Positions 30,425-40,585 of a stretch of DNA of 64,000 nt are shown one piece after another. Position 1 is the stretch's first letter. Every line of letters begins with the position of its first letter. Source of the DNA: Steinernema hermaphroditum. Lineage: Eukaryota > Nematoda > Chromadorea > Rhabditida > Steinernematidae. The notes below the pieces were generated by a model. The model worked only from the letters and a program-made list of their open reading frames with translations. It made no database searches and had not been told where the DNA came from. A program made the translations under genes and the position numbers. The stretch lies in NCBI GenBank assembly GCA_030435675.1, contig CM059621.1, positions 14,756,001 through 14,820,000 on the forward strand. Direction: 5' to 3'.

Positions 30425-33400
30425 ATGTTCGACAACGAGACCGAGCGGCCGACGTGGGTGGCCGATCTACTCTTCCAACGGGCGAACCGCACTAATCGGA
30501 ACTATGCAGACGGGTAAGTGGGCGCGATGGGGGACAGTAACTGGCAATTAGTGGCCGGATTAGAGGGAGCTGAAAGTGTACAGTTATTGATGAAAGGATA
30601 GAAACGACTCTAAGATGCGAGAAGATCAAGAGGGCTTTTAAAGCACCTAACAAAAATTGCGATTTTTTCAATTGCATCAAAAGGTGCATCATAAGGTTAT
30701 TTTAGAACCAAACTTTATGGGCATTTTTACACCAAGGAATAAGCTCATTTCTGCCAACCTAAAATTTATCGTTAATTGAAATATTCCGAGTTCAATAAAA
30801 GGGGATTTCGAACCCGCCTTTTGAACAGAAAAGAACCCAAAACCTTGGAGTCAATCACTCTCAAAGAACGGCTTCTGCACAATGCAAGTTCATTTTGTTT
30901 AATCTTGGCTTGCAAATAAACTAACAGGCCTCATCTTAAAAATCACCATGTGTTGCTGAAGTTGTGAATACAGACCGGATCAGTTTCCTGCTTTCCAGCG
31001 TATGAAAAACTGACAGACTTGTCAAAGCTGCCAAAAGGCTGTAGGAGGCGAGATTACCTTTACACCATGTTTTATCGGTACTTGCATACGACATAAGATC
31101 AAGACGGATTTCAAAGCACTTAACAAAAATTGCGATTTTTTCAATAACGGTGATTGAAAGGTGCGTCATAAGGTCATTTTAGAACCAAACTTTTGTATTT
31201 TTGTGGGCATTTTTACACCAAGGATTAAGCTCATTTCTGCCAACATAAAATTTCCCATAAATTCTGAGATTATCAGATTATCATAAATTATCATAAATTC
31301 CAAAAATTGAAATATTCCGAGTTCAATAAAAGGGGATTTCAATCCCGCTTTTCAAATCATAAAGAACCTAATAAGTATTGGGGTATCATCGGAGTTTATC
31401 TTCAATTGAAAATCCAAATAGATCTTCATTCCAAAGACTCTAGAAAACCCACACATCTGAAGCTTAACAGAGAGCTAACAGAAAGCGGATCGCGATCACC
31501 TGATTTACGCTTCTGGTGCAAGCTAATAAAAGAGGCTACCGCAAGCTACCCAGTTTGACCGTTATAAAGTCGAACTTTGGAGGCAACCTGTATCAAGGAA
31601 CGGCTTCTGCACATTACAAGTCTCTTGATTAAACTTGGCTTGCAGATAACATGAGAGGTTTTATCCCAAAAAATCACCATGTGTCGCCGAAGTCGTAAAC
31701 AAGAAATTGGTTCAGTCATTACAATTACAATTATTCTACAGAACGGATCAGTTTCCTACTCTCCTGTGAATGACAAACTTACAGACCGTTTGTGAAGGCT
31801 GCCAATAGTAAAATGGAATAGGCAAATCAACAGGCAGTCAATAACTACCTTTACATCAAGGTTCATCGCTACTTCTTTGACATCTTCATTCTATTCTTGT
31901 CAGTATGGTATAATGACCATTCTGAGATTTACAAAGCTTATGCAAAAATGATGTTAAAAGGTAACTGTAGTGGAGTATGTTTACAATGTTGGTCAAATTT
32001 TTCCGTCTATTACATTTCTTGAACATGTTACGAAATAGTCCATAAACCATGGGTTGACAAAGCAAAAGCAACCCTGGTTTCGGTGGTGTGATTTGCCGAT
32101 ACAATGATCACTGTTGTAGATTTTTTTAGAAGGGGTCGGTAAAGATTTAACTTGTCTTATTCGCAGCCTTTTCTACAAGTTTCTGCCTAGCACTCCTTGA
32201 CCTTTAACTTAAAGACCATGTAGCAAGCAGCTATACTGGACTTACCAACAGGGTGAATAGAAACTGTAACTGTTTATTCCGAACCAGAACCATTACAATT
32301 CGCGGATCCCAATTCCAACCATAGGTGAATAGGTCGGAAAAAATCAGTAGCAATCGAAGCATATGAAAAGATCAATGTTCGAACGGGAGATAAGATGAGT
32401 TGGATGTGGATGGAAGTGTGGAACTTGATGTAGCAAACATAATATGGATCCTTAGTGCAAATGTTCAAGAATATGTAGAATAGATCCCACTCACAAGGAG
32501 AGGTTCCAAGCTGCCCCACACGGATTTTGTTGAAATTTGACAGCGCGATAGAGTGTATGAAAGACCTATAGGTTCCATCAGAGAATGTTTTGCAATAAAA
32601 TCGCCAAAAATCAAGATAAGAATCGAACCCGTTAACCCGTGCCTCGTAGTCAACAAGCCAGTCACACATTGCTAGTCAGATACAGTGTGCTTCATCATTT
32701 TAGTTAAGACACTGCACAGTCACAGAAATTTTAGTGATTCATACCCAAAAGAACAGAACAGAATTAAAGATGATATTCGGTTCACAGAGCTCTAATTCAA
32801 AGAGATCCTGTTATACGATTCTTACTACCGTACCACTTCCAGGTCACCGCTCTTCTTCGCCGACTTCGAAAATGGGTTATTTTGGAGCCAGTTCTTAGAG
32901 AACCTTTCACTCCTCCTATTTTACTTGGTCAGCCTGAGCTTAAACACGCTTCTCTTCGCAATGAGCATTACAAAACCGAACAAAAGCAAGAGGAAGAAGT
33001 CAGTGGTGAAGTGAGCTCACTTCTAATCGATCGGCTTTTTAGGCTGCCTTGTTTAATCGCAAATTTAGCTCTCTGTAATATCATCCTCTGTACGGGATTC
33101 GTTATTTACACCCTTGTGTTGGACGTCTACTTGGAAACCGACTCTCTGGAGAGTCTAATCGAGCAGATCGAAAACACAAACTTTAGGTCGTGGGTGTGGA
33201 TTGGAAGAGTGAGTCCATATGGTGTGATTTTACCCAAGATCACTTCTAGGAGATCATCCACATCCAGCTGATCGAAAACATGATCTTCGCCCAGTCGATC
33301 ATCGTTCTCTTCATCAGCTTCGATCGCTATTGCTCCCTTTTTCCAAACTATTCACCTTACGTAAAGAAGCCTTGGCTAATGCTTGTCATCTCCACACTAC

Positions 33401-34062
33401 CCTATTTCAACTCCCACGTTCTTCTTTCCTACGAAATTCTGGATTTGGAGTTTGAATCCCCTGTGTCAATAGGACTACGGTAGGATCGTGGTTCTTCGCA
33501 TCTTCAAACGGACATATTTCAGCACGGTAGCCCTGATGATCCCTCCCCCTCTTGCCCTCGTTCTCACCGTTTGTGCAATAATCCGTTTAAAACAAGGCGG
33601 CATCATCTACCGTAGTTCCGACATCGCAGCTCCCTGTACAGTGCTTATCATTTTGATCCTACAGTTTACCGAGAAGACCGGGATTTTATACATGCTCTTG
33701 GAGGCCAACTTCGGCTTCGAAGTCGTGATAGGCGATCGCAGGGCGGAAGAAGTTCTACAGAGTGCGATTTCCATCTGGAAAGAGGTAAACATCTCTCTCT
33801 CTCTCTTCTATCTACAGATCTATCGGTCAAAGTTCAGGCCTCTCGACATCTTTGTCTCTGGTCTCCCCTCTATATCGCCGTCCTATTCCTAACGGTCTCT
33901 CGTCACTACCGTAGCCGCATAATAGGGGCCGTGAAAAAGCTCTTTGGAATGTGCTGTGGGCGAAGGGACGACAAGGTCGATTACAGTAGCGAAACGATGC
34001 GATCGATCATCGCCGACCAGAATCGGGCAAGAAGGTTGAAGTCGTTTCGCGACGGAGTGTAA
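30425..34062 (+). CDS. Rhodopsin-type seven-transmembrane receptor
   Basis: Six exons: 30425-30513, 32843-33010, 33043-33208, 33250-33479, 33523-33784 and 33838-34062, giving 379 residues with all phases matching. The distant first exon is supported by phase (2) and by its nature: a short N-terminal tail MFDNETERPTW with an Asn-Arg-Thr glycosylation site. TM1 is LLLFYLVSLSLNTLLF and TM2 is LIANLALCNIILCTGFVIY. TM3 ends FDRYCSLF, the DRY motif used in G-protein coupling. TM4-TM7 follow, with SPLYIAVLFLTVS as TM7 and a basic, Cys-containing tail (FGMCCGRRDD). The last intron ends at 33837, not at the closer CTACAG, because only that choice keeps TM7 open. The ligand is unknown; a nematode chemoreceptor or peptide/amine receptor is possible. 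Confidence 0.75.
30590..31880. repeat. Diverged tandem repeat inside intron 1 of the receptor gene
   Basis: A unit of about 480-700 bases occurs twice (about 30600-31090 and 31090-31870). Shared landmarks in order are ACAAAAATTGCGATTTTTTC, TTTTAGAACCAAACTTT, TTTTTACACCAAGGA, GAAATATTCCGAGTTCAATA, GAACGGCTTCTGCACA, AAATCACCATGTGT and ACGGATCAGTTTCCT or CCGGATCAGTTTCCT. The copies are clearly diverged. It is non-coding. Confidence 0.75.
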
Positions 34063-34752
34063 TCAAGTCGTTTGATATCCAGGATGCGTATACCCTCTAC
34101 AAAAATGCTTTAATAAATCATGACAATGGATATAAGTATGCCCAAATGTAGGCCGGTCGGACTTTGGATGGGATACTCATGGCCTCTCCAGTAACTTTGC
34201 GAAGTTGTGGACGAATAGCGTAGGCGAACAAGACTGATTCTCGATGGAAATGTGCTTGAACTGAACCTGGGGTTGAACCGGAGTTCAGATTCTAACATCT
34301 AGCTTATCATTTCCGTCTAAAATAGACTGCACGGCAATTGACGAAAGAACTATGAATGCTGTAGGCTTCCGGAGGTACACTCACGAGCAGAAAAAGAGGG
34401 ACCCCGCAATGCTTCGACCGCTTCCGAAGGGTCTGGCGGTCCAAATGATGTCTGCTCTAATGGTACAGGGATTCTTGTGTCTGCAGCATCCAAGAGTCAG
34501 ACGTCTATCGATCAAATCTACTGTCTCTTTAGTTTTAGTAGTTCAAGTAATTTGCCTCCATGCACAGGCGAATGTAATTATTGAATATAAGAGCATATGA
34601 CTTTCTGATCCGTACTACCGTAGTCCACAGCATAAAAGTAATGCCAGCGACATTTAAGCATATGATATATACAAGCGATGCCTCTTATATCCACATATAA
34701 GAGGACATTATTAAGCTATGCCATAACAAAACGTACTTCTGAACAAACGAAA
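34063..34752. other. Intergenic region and TATA-like promoter of the forkhead-like gene
   Basis: A TATATACAAG sequence lies at about 34664-34673. An upstream in-frame ATG at 34678 is only a few bases past it, too close to be in the mRNA if that box is used. The stretch otherwise holds nothing I can support. Confidence 0.4.
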
Positions 34753-35937
34753 ATGGTCGCCAAGAGCTCAAAACTCACCACTCAATTGTTGGCTTACTTG
34801 GCCTGGAAAAACTTCGGCAGTCAGCCGATCGAGGTGGCCATCATGTACCCTTTCATCGAGAGCCTTTTCCCTGGCTTCGCCGCCGAGAGAACTCAAGATG
34901 CTGTGCGCAAGAGCATCCGGACGAGTCTCAACAACTACTTCTACGGAACCGTCGAGAATACAGCGGTGGGAAACCCCCAGAAGTGGACCGTGAAGGTCCA
35001 AAAGCTCAAAGGCCTGGAGGAAGAAGCACGGAGATGTCTTCCGGGGGAAGTCCTTCACAGCCAAGTCATCGCCACGATGGACAACCCTGAACTGCTGAGT
35101 TCCATTGTGGACGGCTCCTGGGGACCCAGAGGCTCCGACGGCGCCGCCCTCCACACGTCGAAGAAGGCGCAAGAGGAGGCGAAGAAAGCCCTGAAGAGAC
35201 GTTCCTCTGAAGAGGCTCCCAGAAAGCCCAAGAAGGCGCGGAAGACGGCCAGCACCGGTGGCTTCATCCCAGCGCCCGCCTACCATCCTCTGATGGTCTA
35301 CCCTTCCGGCTACCCGAACGTCTTCCTGTACCCCCAACAGTATTACCAGATGCCAACGGTTTCCCAACCCTTCTGGAACTACGAAGTCCAAACGCCTTAC
35401 CACACCGGAGAGGCGCCAATGCCGCCACAGAATCCTCGCCCCCAGAAGGAGAAGGTCTTGGAGGAGAAGTCCCTGGAGCAGCAGATGCTCGAAGACATCG
35501 AATCCGACGACGACGAAGAAGACTCCGTCCAGCCACTCGAGGATTCGGCTTCCGGCTCTTCGCAAAAGGTCGTTTCTGACGAAGACCTTCTTGCCAAGAT
35601 GCTTGAAGACGTCGAATCCGACGACGACGAAGAAGACTCCGTCCAGCCACTCGAGGATTCGGCTTCCGGCTCCTCGCAAAAGGTCGTTTCTGACGAAGAC
35701 CTTCTTGCCAAGATGCTCGAAGACGTCGAATCCGACGACGAGCAAGAAGAAGAAGGGAAGAGCCTTCTGGCGCAGATGCTCGAAGACATCGAGTCCGACG
35801 GTGAAGAAGAAGAAACCCCAGAAGAAGACGCCCTTCTGACGCAAATGCTGAATGACATCGAATCTGACGACGACGAAGAAGAGCCGCTCTTCGAGGATGC
35901 GAGCTGGCTCACTGTTTCTCACGTTGCTGTTCAATGA
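34753..35937 (+). CDS. Forkhead-like winged-helix protein with five acidic repeats
   Basis: A single exon. The start chosen is the ATG at 34753 (AAAATGG context), giving 394 residues. The N-terminal 95 residues resemble a divergent forkhead domain: LLAYLAWKN (helix 1), IMYPFIESLFPGF (the IY-FI---FP signature of helix 2) and VRKSIRTSLNNYFYG (the NSIRHNLSLN--F recognition helix region), then G-PQKW for the beta wing. A Lys/Arg-rich stretch (KRRSSEEAPRKPKKARK) looks like a nuclear signal. A Tyr/Pro-rich segment follows, and then five copies of an acidic amphipathic motif LL--MLEDIESDDDEE. Two of these lie in an exact 38-residue (114-base) repeat. SDDDEE is a good casein kinase 2 site. The protein is inferred to be a DNA-binding or chromatin protein with an acidic activation or interaction tail. 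AATAAA is at about 35956. Confidence 0.6.
   Translation: MVAKSSKLTTQLLAYLAWKNFGSQPIEVAIMYPFIESLFPGFAAERTQDAVRKSIRTSLNNYFYGTVENTAVGNPQKWTVKVQKLKGLEEEARRCLPGEVLHSQVIATMDNPELLSSIVDGSWGPRGSDGAALHTSKKAQEEAKKALKRRSSEEAPRKPKKARKTASTGGFIPAPAYHPLMVYPSGYPNVFLYPQQYYQMPTVSQPFWNYEVQTPYHTGEAPMPPQNPRPQKEKVLEEKSLEQQMLEDIESDDDEEDSVQPLEDSASGSSQKVVSDEDLLAKMLEDVESDDDEEDSVQPLEDSASGSSQKVVSDEDLLAKMLEDVESDDEQEEEGKSLLAQMLEDIESDGEEEETPEEDALLTQMLNDIESDDDEEEPLFEDASWLTVSHVAVQ
35490..35735 (+). repeat. 114-bp in-frame tandem repeat, two full copies and a partial third
   Basis: Copies start at 35490, 35604 and 35718 (period 114 bases). The first two are almost identical, which indicates recent duplication. Each encodes a LEDVESDDDEEDSVQPLEDS-type unit of 38 residues. 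Confidence 0.9.
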
Positions 35938-36292
35938 AAACATAAAAAATGAAAAATAAAACATTGATAAAACATCCATGGACAGCTCATAAACCGCTCA
36001 GAGTATAATGTTGGGCTGAAATGATCACAACAGTTGGAATTCGAATAGAAAGTATCTGACGAGTCTGGGTCTCGACACGAATGACATGCAGCCGTAGGCT
36101 GTGGACTTTCATGTATCATCCTGCAAAGGGCAGGATTTTGCTTCATGTATCGCTGCGTTTTTGTTTGTCTCTTGTGGGCGTTCTTGTTACTATCACATTC
36201 TTCTGTAGTTGTGCTTTCTTTTGCGTGCCAATTGGAATCGTTTCCCATCAATTTCCTCACAATTACAGGCGCCGATTGTGCCGACATCGAAG
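35938..36292. other. 3' flank and 5' region between two plus-strand genes
   Basis: It contains AATAAA of the upstream gene and, at about 36262-36268, an ATTACAG acceptor 24 bases before the next ATG that could serve for trans-splicing. Confidence 0.4.
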
Positions 36293-37225
36293 ATGGACTC
36301 TTCGAGTACACCACCCGCCAGGCATCCGACGCTGGTGGAGGTTTGTTCTCGTGCACCCAGGCCAAGCTTCCTGGCGGAAGAAGACGAAGAACTCATGGCG
36401 ATGCTGCGGATAGCCGATCAACAATTTCAAGAATATGTGGAACATTTCAATCCGAATTTCGACTGGAATGGTTCGTGTTTTTCTGTGTTACCATTACTAA
36501 TGCAAGTGATTCTAGAGGCTGAACAATGGGCGTTTCACGATGAGGACTCAAACCAGTTGCCCGAGCTGGCCCAACCAGCTCCTGGCGTGTTCAACCCCAT
36601 GCTGTTGTCACCAACGCTGTCGTTGCCACCGCCGAATATGCGGCCATTTCATTCAAATCAGGAGTTTAATCCAATTCGACGCAACCAGTCATTCCCGTAT
36701 TCTGCACGACAGCAGCTACCTTATCCCAGACAGCAGCAGTACGAAACGTCGGCCAACCAGTGGCGTCGCGGTATTGAAGATAACAACTTCTTTGGAAACC
36801 ATAATAACCGTGGACAGCGCGCCGGTCGTCACACGACCAATCCGCGCTACCAGAAAAATTCGTTCTATTCGAATTCCACTCGAACGGACAATCGGCGCTC
36901 TTCGTCAACTAACAACGGTTTTCGTGGTTCTACGTCAAATGCGACGAATTCGTGAGTGCTTCTTCATTTTGTTCCTAAATGACGAATACCAGTTTTAAGG
37001 AACAGCAATGGGCGTAGCTACTACCGACCGTACAATAACTCCAACCATTGCCCTGGTCATGTGGTCCATCATCAAGAGCTCCCGCAAAACATACGCAGTG
37101 ACAGTGGCACGTCAACGTCGGAGATCAACGAGCCTTTTGGAAGAGCCGAGAGTTACCCGAGTCTTGCAGAAGCCAGCATCGCACGGTTAACAACGTTGGA
37201 TGGAACCGCTCATCATTTTTATTAA
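36293..37225 (+). CDS. Asn/Gln/Arg/Ser-rich disordered protein, 220 residues
   Basis: Three exons: 36293-36470, 36516-36951 and 37000-37225. The first 60 residues have a Pro/Ser start and an acidic helix (EEDEELMAMLRIADQQF). The rest is low-complexity: Pro-rich (LLSPTLSLPPPN), then many Asn, Arg, Gln, Tyr and Ser residues (RRNQSFPYSARQQLPYPRQQ, NHNNRGQRAGRHTTN). There is no globular domain, signal or membrane segment. This composition is typical of RNA-binding or condensate-forming proteins such as nematode P-granule assembly proteins. That is an analogy only, not a homology call. The first intron is 45 bases and in frame, but GTTCGT...CTAG borders and a composition change favour splicing. 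The last acceptor is an unusual TTTTAAG. Confidence 0.5.
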
Positions 37226-37395
37226 CGAAGTGAGACGTACAACAGGATTACATTATTGTTATTGCTTGGTTCGACATACTAAATTATTTCTCGTATTTTT
37301 AGTGTCCTGTTCAACCTCTTCCTGTTTGGGCTATGTCTGTTGCTCACAAACCCACGAAACCGCTTTATCAAAGAGAGAAATACATGTAATGTCAT

Positions 37396-38748
37396 CTACT
37401 TCTTCTTCTCCATTTCTTTCTCCATCTCGATGAGTTTCTTAACACCATCGTACATCTGTTTTACGGCTTGGTATTCCGAGATACCGAGTCGCGCCTTGTT
37501 GGAGATATCGTAGACGCCGCCTTCCGATTCGGAGTGTTCGCCATGGATACCGCGTACTTGGAGGTTGAGTTTGTCGCAGATTTGCTGAAATGAGTGGAAG
37601 TTAGAAGAGAGGGGGCGGATAGGACGAACCTTGAAGTCCTTGCGAGCGGAAACGAGGGGCAACTTGATGTGCACAGAGGCACGGACGGTGGAGCCCAGGT
37701 TCGTCGGGCAGAAAGTGAGCCAGCCAAGACGGTCGTCACGAGAGAAGGGAACTTTAGATTCGACGGCCTTGATTCCGCGGACAAGACGGTCTAGGACGGC
37801 ACCGACGTCACTTCCTTCCTGCATGGAGATGATGCGCATGTGGTCTTCTTCGTTGACCCAGATAAGGAACGTCTTGTTGTTGTTGTGGAAAATGCCGCGT
37901 CCCTGCGGCCAGAAGTTGCACGCGTTCGCTTGCTGCAGATGGCGATCGCCTTCCTTGAAGAGAAAGTGGTCAGCGATCAGCTTCTTCTGCGTTTCCTTTG
38001 TCATGCCGGTCAGCGGGTAGTAGACGCCCTTGAGCTCCTTGTCGGACACCGACTCCAGCGCCTTCTTCACCTTGCCCTCCATCGCCTCGTAGTCCTCAGC
38101 TTTCAGCAGTGGGTTGAAGGGATAGCCGGCGAGCGAGCGTCCGCAGCGGATACGCGTCGACTTGATGTACTTTCCTTTGGGGTCAAGAGGAGGGAAGTCC
38201 TGAAAGAGGGAGAGAGAGCGTCAGAAGGATGAAATGAAGATGAAAGAACCTGCCTTGGACTTGCCTTCTCCGAGATCCACGGGCGGTTGCTTCTGTTTGG
38301 AGTTGAAACCGTGATATTCTTCAATGATCTTGTCGAACAGCTCGGCAAACACTTTGTACGATTCCGCATCCGGAGCATAAACACCGACTCCGGCGTCGAG
38401 GTTGTGCACGCCGGAACGGATGCAGTCGTACAGGGTCGCTCCGAGCTTCGTTTTTCGGCACTTCAGCTTCTCGATGACCTCCTTGGTTAGATGCTTCTTG
38501 AGCAGCGAGTTGCACTTCGCTCCTTCCGGTCCGTTCAGCTTCTCGAAGGCGCGCTCGATGCTCTTCACCACTTCCGGATCGACGACGCACTTCGCCGGCG
38601 CCTTCTGACTTCCGCCGCTCTTCGCGCTCTTCATCTGTGCCTCCTGTGGGAAGAGGGCGTAGGCGGATCCTCCGGCGGCGGCTGCTCCGATGAGCGCCTT
38701 GAGCAGATGGCGTTGTTGGATGCCGAAGAAAGCGGTGGACGAAGCCAT
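37396..38748 (-). CDS. Arginine kinase with an N-terminal extension
   Basis: Three exons on the minus strand: 38748-38254, 38199-37630 and 37584-37396, giving 417 residues. The enzyme moves phosphate between ATP and arginine to buffer energy. Signatures: GEGKSK then [23 protein letters not shown] with the active-site Glu, [18 protein letters not shown] with the reactive Cys, and [17 protein letters not shown] near the C-terminus. The N-terminus carries about 55 extra residues with a hydrophobic segment ([19 protein letters not shown]), so this isoform may be mitochondrial or membrane-bound. The first intron (38200-38253) has a GC donor (AAG|GCAGGT); only this gives the conserved KDFPPLDP junction. 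The second intron (37585-37629) is 45 bases and in frame, and reading through it would insert a [13 protein letters not shown] peptide. A TATA box CTATAAAAGG is at about 38801-38810. Confidence 0.9.
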
Positions 38749-38800
38749 GACGGTCCGATGCGGGCGCACTCGACTGACCACCGCTCGCCGTCCACGGCCC

Positions 38801-38811
38801 CTTTTATAGTG
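38801..38811 (-). promoter_or_regulatory. TATA box of the arginine kinase gene
   Basis: CTATAAAAGGG on the minus strand lies about 55 bases upstream of the ATG at 38748. Confidence 0.65.
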
Positions 38812-39704
38812 AGGCGGGGCGACTGGCTGTCTGCATTCCTCGACTGTCGCTTGCAGGCAGACGTCTCTAGACAGCATTGCGTGCACAGCAGACCGAAATG
38901 TTTCTCTTTTCAAAGGGAGAGATCAGCGGAGGAGGGAACAAAGCAATTGGCATCTTAATTAGTAGATGTATGTTTTACAAAGGGTGGCTTATTTCACAAC
39001 ATTTGGACCTGCTTCAAATGGTTAAATGCTTACATAATTTCTCTTTTCTTAGACAATTTTTGCAACCTTTACTTGATACATACTTCACCTACATCCTGCA
39101 CCGGTGTCCTCTTGAGATATAAATAAATTGTTGCCAAGATTGCAGCTTTAAATGGTTAACTTTTGGCGAAAATGGTCAACCAAAGGACTAAAGTGGAATA
39201 CTCAAAGGTGGCACCTTTAAATTAAGATGCAATCAACGCGGCTATGCTCAAATTCAAACTCTCTAGGTACTAAAAGCCGAGTAACTCTGCGCGCGGCAAG
39301 GGTGGTGCACATGGTAAATCTCAATCTCAGAGTAAAGGATGGGAAATCTCGGAAGGCAATGTAATCAGCAAGTCACTAATAGATCACATGTTGTACGCGT
39401 TCCAGGAGAGTAGAAGTTCGCCGTGAATCGGCTGGATGTTGAATTCTCTCGCGATTTCGCGTGCTCACAGATTTCACAGCAGACTGAACCACACTCTATA
39501 AAATGATAGCCTTTGGGAATAATGCACTTCAGTACTGCCAAAATTTCATCCAAATCTGAGTATATAACCCCTGATGATTCCATCAAACATGATCGACGAC
39601 TCTGGACGCACCAAATGAAAGGATTTTTGAAAGCAATTTACGGGAGACATGGTAATGTTGCGTTTAATTTGATGTTACAGATTGAAGATATTTGAATGAC
39701 TTAC
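38812..39704. other. Intergenic region, no gene supported
   Basis: A Cys-containing open frame on the minus strand (39365-39600) could be a downstream exon of the small secreted peptide gene, but the phase from its first exon does not match. Confidence 0.4.
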
Positions 39705-39868
39705 CCCTCACAATAGTAGTCGACTCCTACACAAATCCTTAGCTCCCCATCACAATCACCACCCTTCGCTCCCAACTCGGAGCTATGAGAACACTGGTTA
39801 GGCTCGAGTACGAACAGCGATGAGCAAAGGGAAAGCGTGAGGGACGAGCAGAAGAGAAGCGCTTTCAT
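39705..39868 (-). CDS. First exon of a small secreted Cys-containing peptide (partial)
   Basis: The frame starts MKALLFCSSLTLSLCSSLF, a good signal peptide, and continues with four Cys (NQC, GDC, RIC, YYC) to a GTAAGT donor at 39704. The exon ends in phase 2. With the next acceptor (GTCCAG near 39605) the frame closes after six codons, giving a peptide of about 60 residues; other acceptors are possible. The rest of the gene is therefore uncertain. Confidence 0.4.
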
Positions 39869-40277
39869 GATAAACTGATCGGGAACCGTCGTTTATGATA
39901 TGGGTCGACAACCCTATGCGGCGTTTGACGTCACGATGCGCGCTCTCTGGAAGGTCGACGTGCGTTTTTCAAGGCTTTTTGCAGTTGAACTGTTCGCGCT
40001 GATGGCATAATCAAGACTGGTGATCGATAATTAAGTAGAATTTCTGTTGACTGAGTCCGGATCAATGGCTGAACGCCTTCTTTCGACCTCGTTCATGTAA
40101 ACAGATTGAGATTTAGGGATTGAGGGAGCCAACGGATTTCCGAATTGCGTCAATGCTAATCCGCAATTAGGTAAATTGACGGAAAATCGCCGAATTGAAA
40201 TCCTCTTTTCTCGCGATCCGATCATCCAACACACATATTTATTCACCAGAAACGTTTCATTCCTCCTGGACCTAACC
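39869..40277. other. Short intergenic region between divergent genes
   Basis: This is the shared upstream region of the minus-strand secreted peptide and the plus-strand neuropeptide-like gene. It holds a TGACGTCA CRE-like palindrome at about 39929-39936. No gene is seen. Confidence 0.4.
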
Positions 40278-40585
40278 ATGCGGGCCGCGTGGTTCATTCT
40301 CCTCTCTACGTTCATCATAGCATCCGAATGTCAGCTACAGTTCTTCAAGCGTGTTCCTTCACCCATTACCGCGGCAGGTATCCAACAAAAACTGTTTTTT
40401 CGCATCTAACATTAGGCACTTCAGGCTCTGAATTCATGGATAATCCGTTCGGAGTGCCTGGACCTCTGAACTTGTGGCGCAAACGCCGCGCCATGCCTCA
40501 GCCATCGGCCTATGGTGACCCTGCACTAGGGCTGATGGTGAAGCGCCCGTCGCGATTCGCCATCTATCCGAACTGGATTCACTGA
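40278..40585 (+). CDS. Neuropeptide-like protein precursor, 86 residues
   Basis: Two exons: 40278-40377 and 40425-40585. A signal peptide (MRAAWFILLSTFIIASECQ) is followed by segments separated by basic cleavage sites: FFKR, WRKRR and MVKR. Predicted peptides after trimming include one ending in LNLW, one starting AMPQPSAYGDPALGLMV, and a C-terminal PSRFAIYPNWIH. This layout is that of a neuropeptide precursor processed by prohormone convertases. No Gly amidation signal precedes the basic sites. I do not match it to a named family. AATAAA is at about 40680. Confidence 0.6.

Noticed and set aside
34768..35979. Long minus-strand open frame (403 codons) opposite the forkhead-like gene
   Set aside because: It is the antisense shadow of a repetitive, GC-biased coding exon; the plus strand has the nuclear signal, domain signatures and polyadenylation signal.
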